A program made the position numbers and the translations under genes. From Comamonadaceae bacterium (GTDB lineage: Bacteria > Pseudomonadota > Gammaproteobacteria > Burkholderiales > Burkholderiaceae), in assembly GCA_947484245.1 (NCBI GenBank), contig CANKOT010000087.1:1-8850 (forward strand): DNA of 8,850 nucleotides. Reading direction: 5' to 3'. Of this stretch, positions 8,172 to 8,850 are shown piece by piece. The notes under the pieces are model-generated. The model saw only the letters and a program-made list of their open reading frames with translations, ran no database searches and was not told the origin of the DNA. Each line of letters starts with the position of its first letter. Positions within the stretch are counted from its first letter, which is position 1.

Positions 8172-8192
8172 TTCATAGGCTATAATCGCGGG
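8157..8192 (+). promoter_or_regulatory. candidate sigma-70 promoter of the rpsF operon
   Basis: A perfect -10 box TATAAT is at 8181-8186. The best -35 is TTTCCA at 8157-8162 (4 of 6 consensus bases, 18-base spacing), lying inside the last codons of the symporter. The discriminator after the -10 is GC-rich (CGCGGG), a feature known from promoters repressed by ppGpp/DksA such as those of ribosomal genes. Transcription would start near 8192-8195. The assignment is by inspection. Confidence 0.65.
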
Positions 8193-8201
8193 CTTCCCTT
8201 A

Positions 8202-8234
8202 CTGCACCCCGTCCGACGCTGGGGGCAGTTTTTT
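8202..8234 (+). terminator. terminator-like hairpin with T6 in the rpsF leader (attenuator or upstream terminator)
   Basis: CTGC (8202-8205) and CCCC (8207-8210), with A8206 bulged, pair with GGGG (8221-8224) and GCAG (8225-8228), giving 8 GC-rich base pairs. Six Ts follow at 8229-8234. The loop GTCCGACGCT can also fold into a small inner stem with CCG (8213-8215) as triloop. The shape is that of an intrinsic terminator. It would end readthrough from the ppsA-symporter unit, but it also lies downstream of the TATAAT at 8181 and so may attenuate rpsF transcription. The CCG recalls the described S6:S18-binding rpsF leader motif; that match is a suggestion only. Confidence 0.6.
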
Positions 8235-8260
8235 CAAAAACCGAATAGGTTAAAACCCAA

Positions 8261-8266
8261 AAGGAG
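8261..8266 (+). promoter_or_regulatory. rpsF ribosome binding site
   Basis: A strong AAGGAG lies 5 bases before the ATG at 8272, as expected for a highly expressed ribosomal protein gene. Confidence 0.85.
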
Positions 8267-8271
8267 TCTCA

Positions 8272-8637
8272 ATGCGTCACTATGAAATCATTTTGCTGAT
8301 TCATCCGGATCAGAGCGAACAAGTTCCAGCCATGCTGGAGCGTTACAAAGGCATGATCGTTGCCGGCGGTGGAAAAATTCACCGTGTCGAAGACTGGGGC
8401 CGTCGCCAGTTGGCCTACCAAATTAACAAGTTGGGCAAAGCCCACTACTTGTGCGTGAACATTGAAGCTGATCAGGCTGTGATGGCCGAACTCGAACACG
8501 CTTTCAAGTTCAACGATGCTGTTTTGCGCCACATCACTGTTCTCAAGAAGAAAGCCGACACCGGCCCATCTTCCATGATGAAACAAGTCGAGCGCGAAGA
8601 AGCTCGCAAAGCCCAACAAGCCGAATTTGCAAACTAA
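8272..8637 (+). CDS. rpsF: 30S ribosomal protein S6
   Basis: S6 binds 16S rRNA together with S18 in the platform of the small subunit. The product is 121 residues, beginning [19 protein letters not shown], the standard S6 start. Conserved segments include [35 protein letters not shown] and [16 protein letters not shown]. The C-terminal tail ([18 protein letters not shown]) is charged and lacks the terminal Glu-Glu that RimK extends in E. coli. The gene has a strong ribosome binding site and its own candidate promoter upstream. It is followed after 17 bases by priB, matching the common rpsF-priB-rpsR-rplI operon. Confidence 0.98.
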   Translation: MRHYEIILLIHPDQSEQVPAMLERYKGMIVAGGGKIHRVEDWGRRQLAYQINKLGKAHYLCVNIEADQAVMAELEHAFKFNDAVLRHITVLKKKADTGPSSMMKQVEREEARKAQQAEFAN

Positions 8638-8654
8638 TCACATTTGTTGACGGA

Positions 8655-8850
8655 GTGACGGAAGAAAACCACCTTGAATTAACCGCTGTTATCGCAGAGC
8701 AAAAAGTAATTCGATACACACCGGCTGGCTTGCCAGTCATTGACTTGGTTCTAGAGCATGCCTCTAGCATTCAAGAAGCGGGAACTCTCAGACAGGTCAA
8801 AGCCACAGTGAAAGCTGTTGCCATCGGATCGATTGCAGAGAGAATTCAAA
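8655..8850 (+). CDS. priB: primosomal replication protein N (PriB), N-terminal part, cut by the window end
   Basis: PriB is a small OB-fold single-stranded DNA-binding protein that helps PriA restart stalled replication forks. Reading from GTG 8655 gives 65 codons, open to the window end. The segment VIRYTPAGLPVIDLVLEHAS (residues 19-38), then EAG and RQVKATVKAVAIGSIAERI, resembles beta-proteobacterial PriB and aligns with the SPSGIPHCQFVLEH part of E. coli PriB. Position directly after rpsF supports the call. The GTG is the only standard start codon in frame between the rpsF stop and the conserved region. It has no properly spaced Shine-Dalgarno site (GGA abuts the GTG), so translation may depend on coupling to rpsF, whose stop is 17 bases upstream. 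Confidence 0.88.
   Translation, partial: MTEENHLELTAVIAEQKVIRYTPAGLPVIDLVLEHASSIQEAGTLRQVKATVKAVAIGSIAERIQ

Noticed and set aside
8543..8770. Minus-strand open frame across the rpsF-priB junction
   Set aside because: It is opposed to two recognisable coding regions and has no similarity that I recognise.
1..8850. Mobile elements, CRISPR arrays, tRNA genes or a defence island
   Set aside because: No direct repeat arrays, transposase-like reading frames, terminal inverted repeats or tRNA-like folds were seen; every gene is a recognised housekeeping or transport gene.

Overview
This window is an ordinary stretch of core bacterial chromosome. It most resembles a beta-proteobacterium of the order Burkholderiales, probably Comamonadaceae or a close relative with moderate GC content. 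That placement is inferred from protein resemblance and gene order (ftsH-folP-glmM; ppsR/ppsA divergent; rpsF-priB), not from a database search. No mobile element, CRISPR array, tRNA, rRNA or phage gene is visible.

Layout. (1) Bases 1-2675, plus strand: the 3' end of ftsH (membrane AAA+ protease), then folP (dihydropteroate synthase) and glmM (phosphoglucosamine mutase), in the same order as in E. coli. A GC-rich hairpin lies between ftsH and folP. (2) Bases 2685-3506, minus strand: ppsR, the bifunctional kinase/phosphorylase that controls PEP synthase. It converges on glmM with only 9 bases between the stop codons. (3) Bases 3507-3660: a divergent control region between ppsR and ppsA. (4) Bases 3661-8171, plus strand: ppsA (PEP synthase), overlapping by 4 bases a gene for a large sodium/solute symporter of the VC_2705 type. 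The symporter starts with TTG. (5) Bases 8172-8271: the promoter and leader of the ribosomal protein operon, with a perfect -10 box followed by a terminator-like hairpin and six Ts. (6) From 8272: rpsF (S6), then the start of priB (primosomal protein N), cut by the window end. rpsR and rplI would be expected next.

How the parts relate. folP supplies folate and glmM supplies glucosamine-1-phosphate for cell-wall precursors; both are housekeeping. PpsR, PpsA and the symporter look like one physiological unit: the symporter probably imports a small monocarboxylate, PpsA converts pyruvate to PEP for gluconeogenesis, and PpsR switches PpsA on and off. The PpsA target threonine (T424) and catalytic histidine (H426) are both present.

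Most notable points. The symporter carries two large loops that the positive-inside pattern places in the periplasm. One is a charged, probably coiled-coil insert of about 135 residues; the other contains a canonical EF-hand calcium loop. The rpsF leader hairpin could be an attenuator or an S6:S18 autoregulation site. I do not see evidence for a wholly new multi-gene system here.
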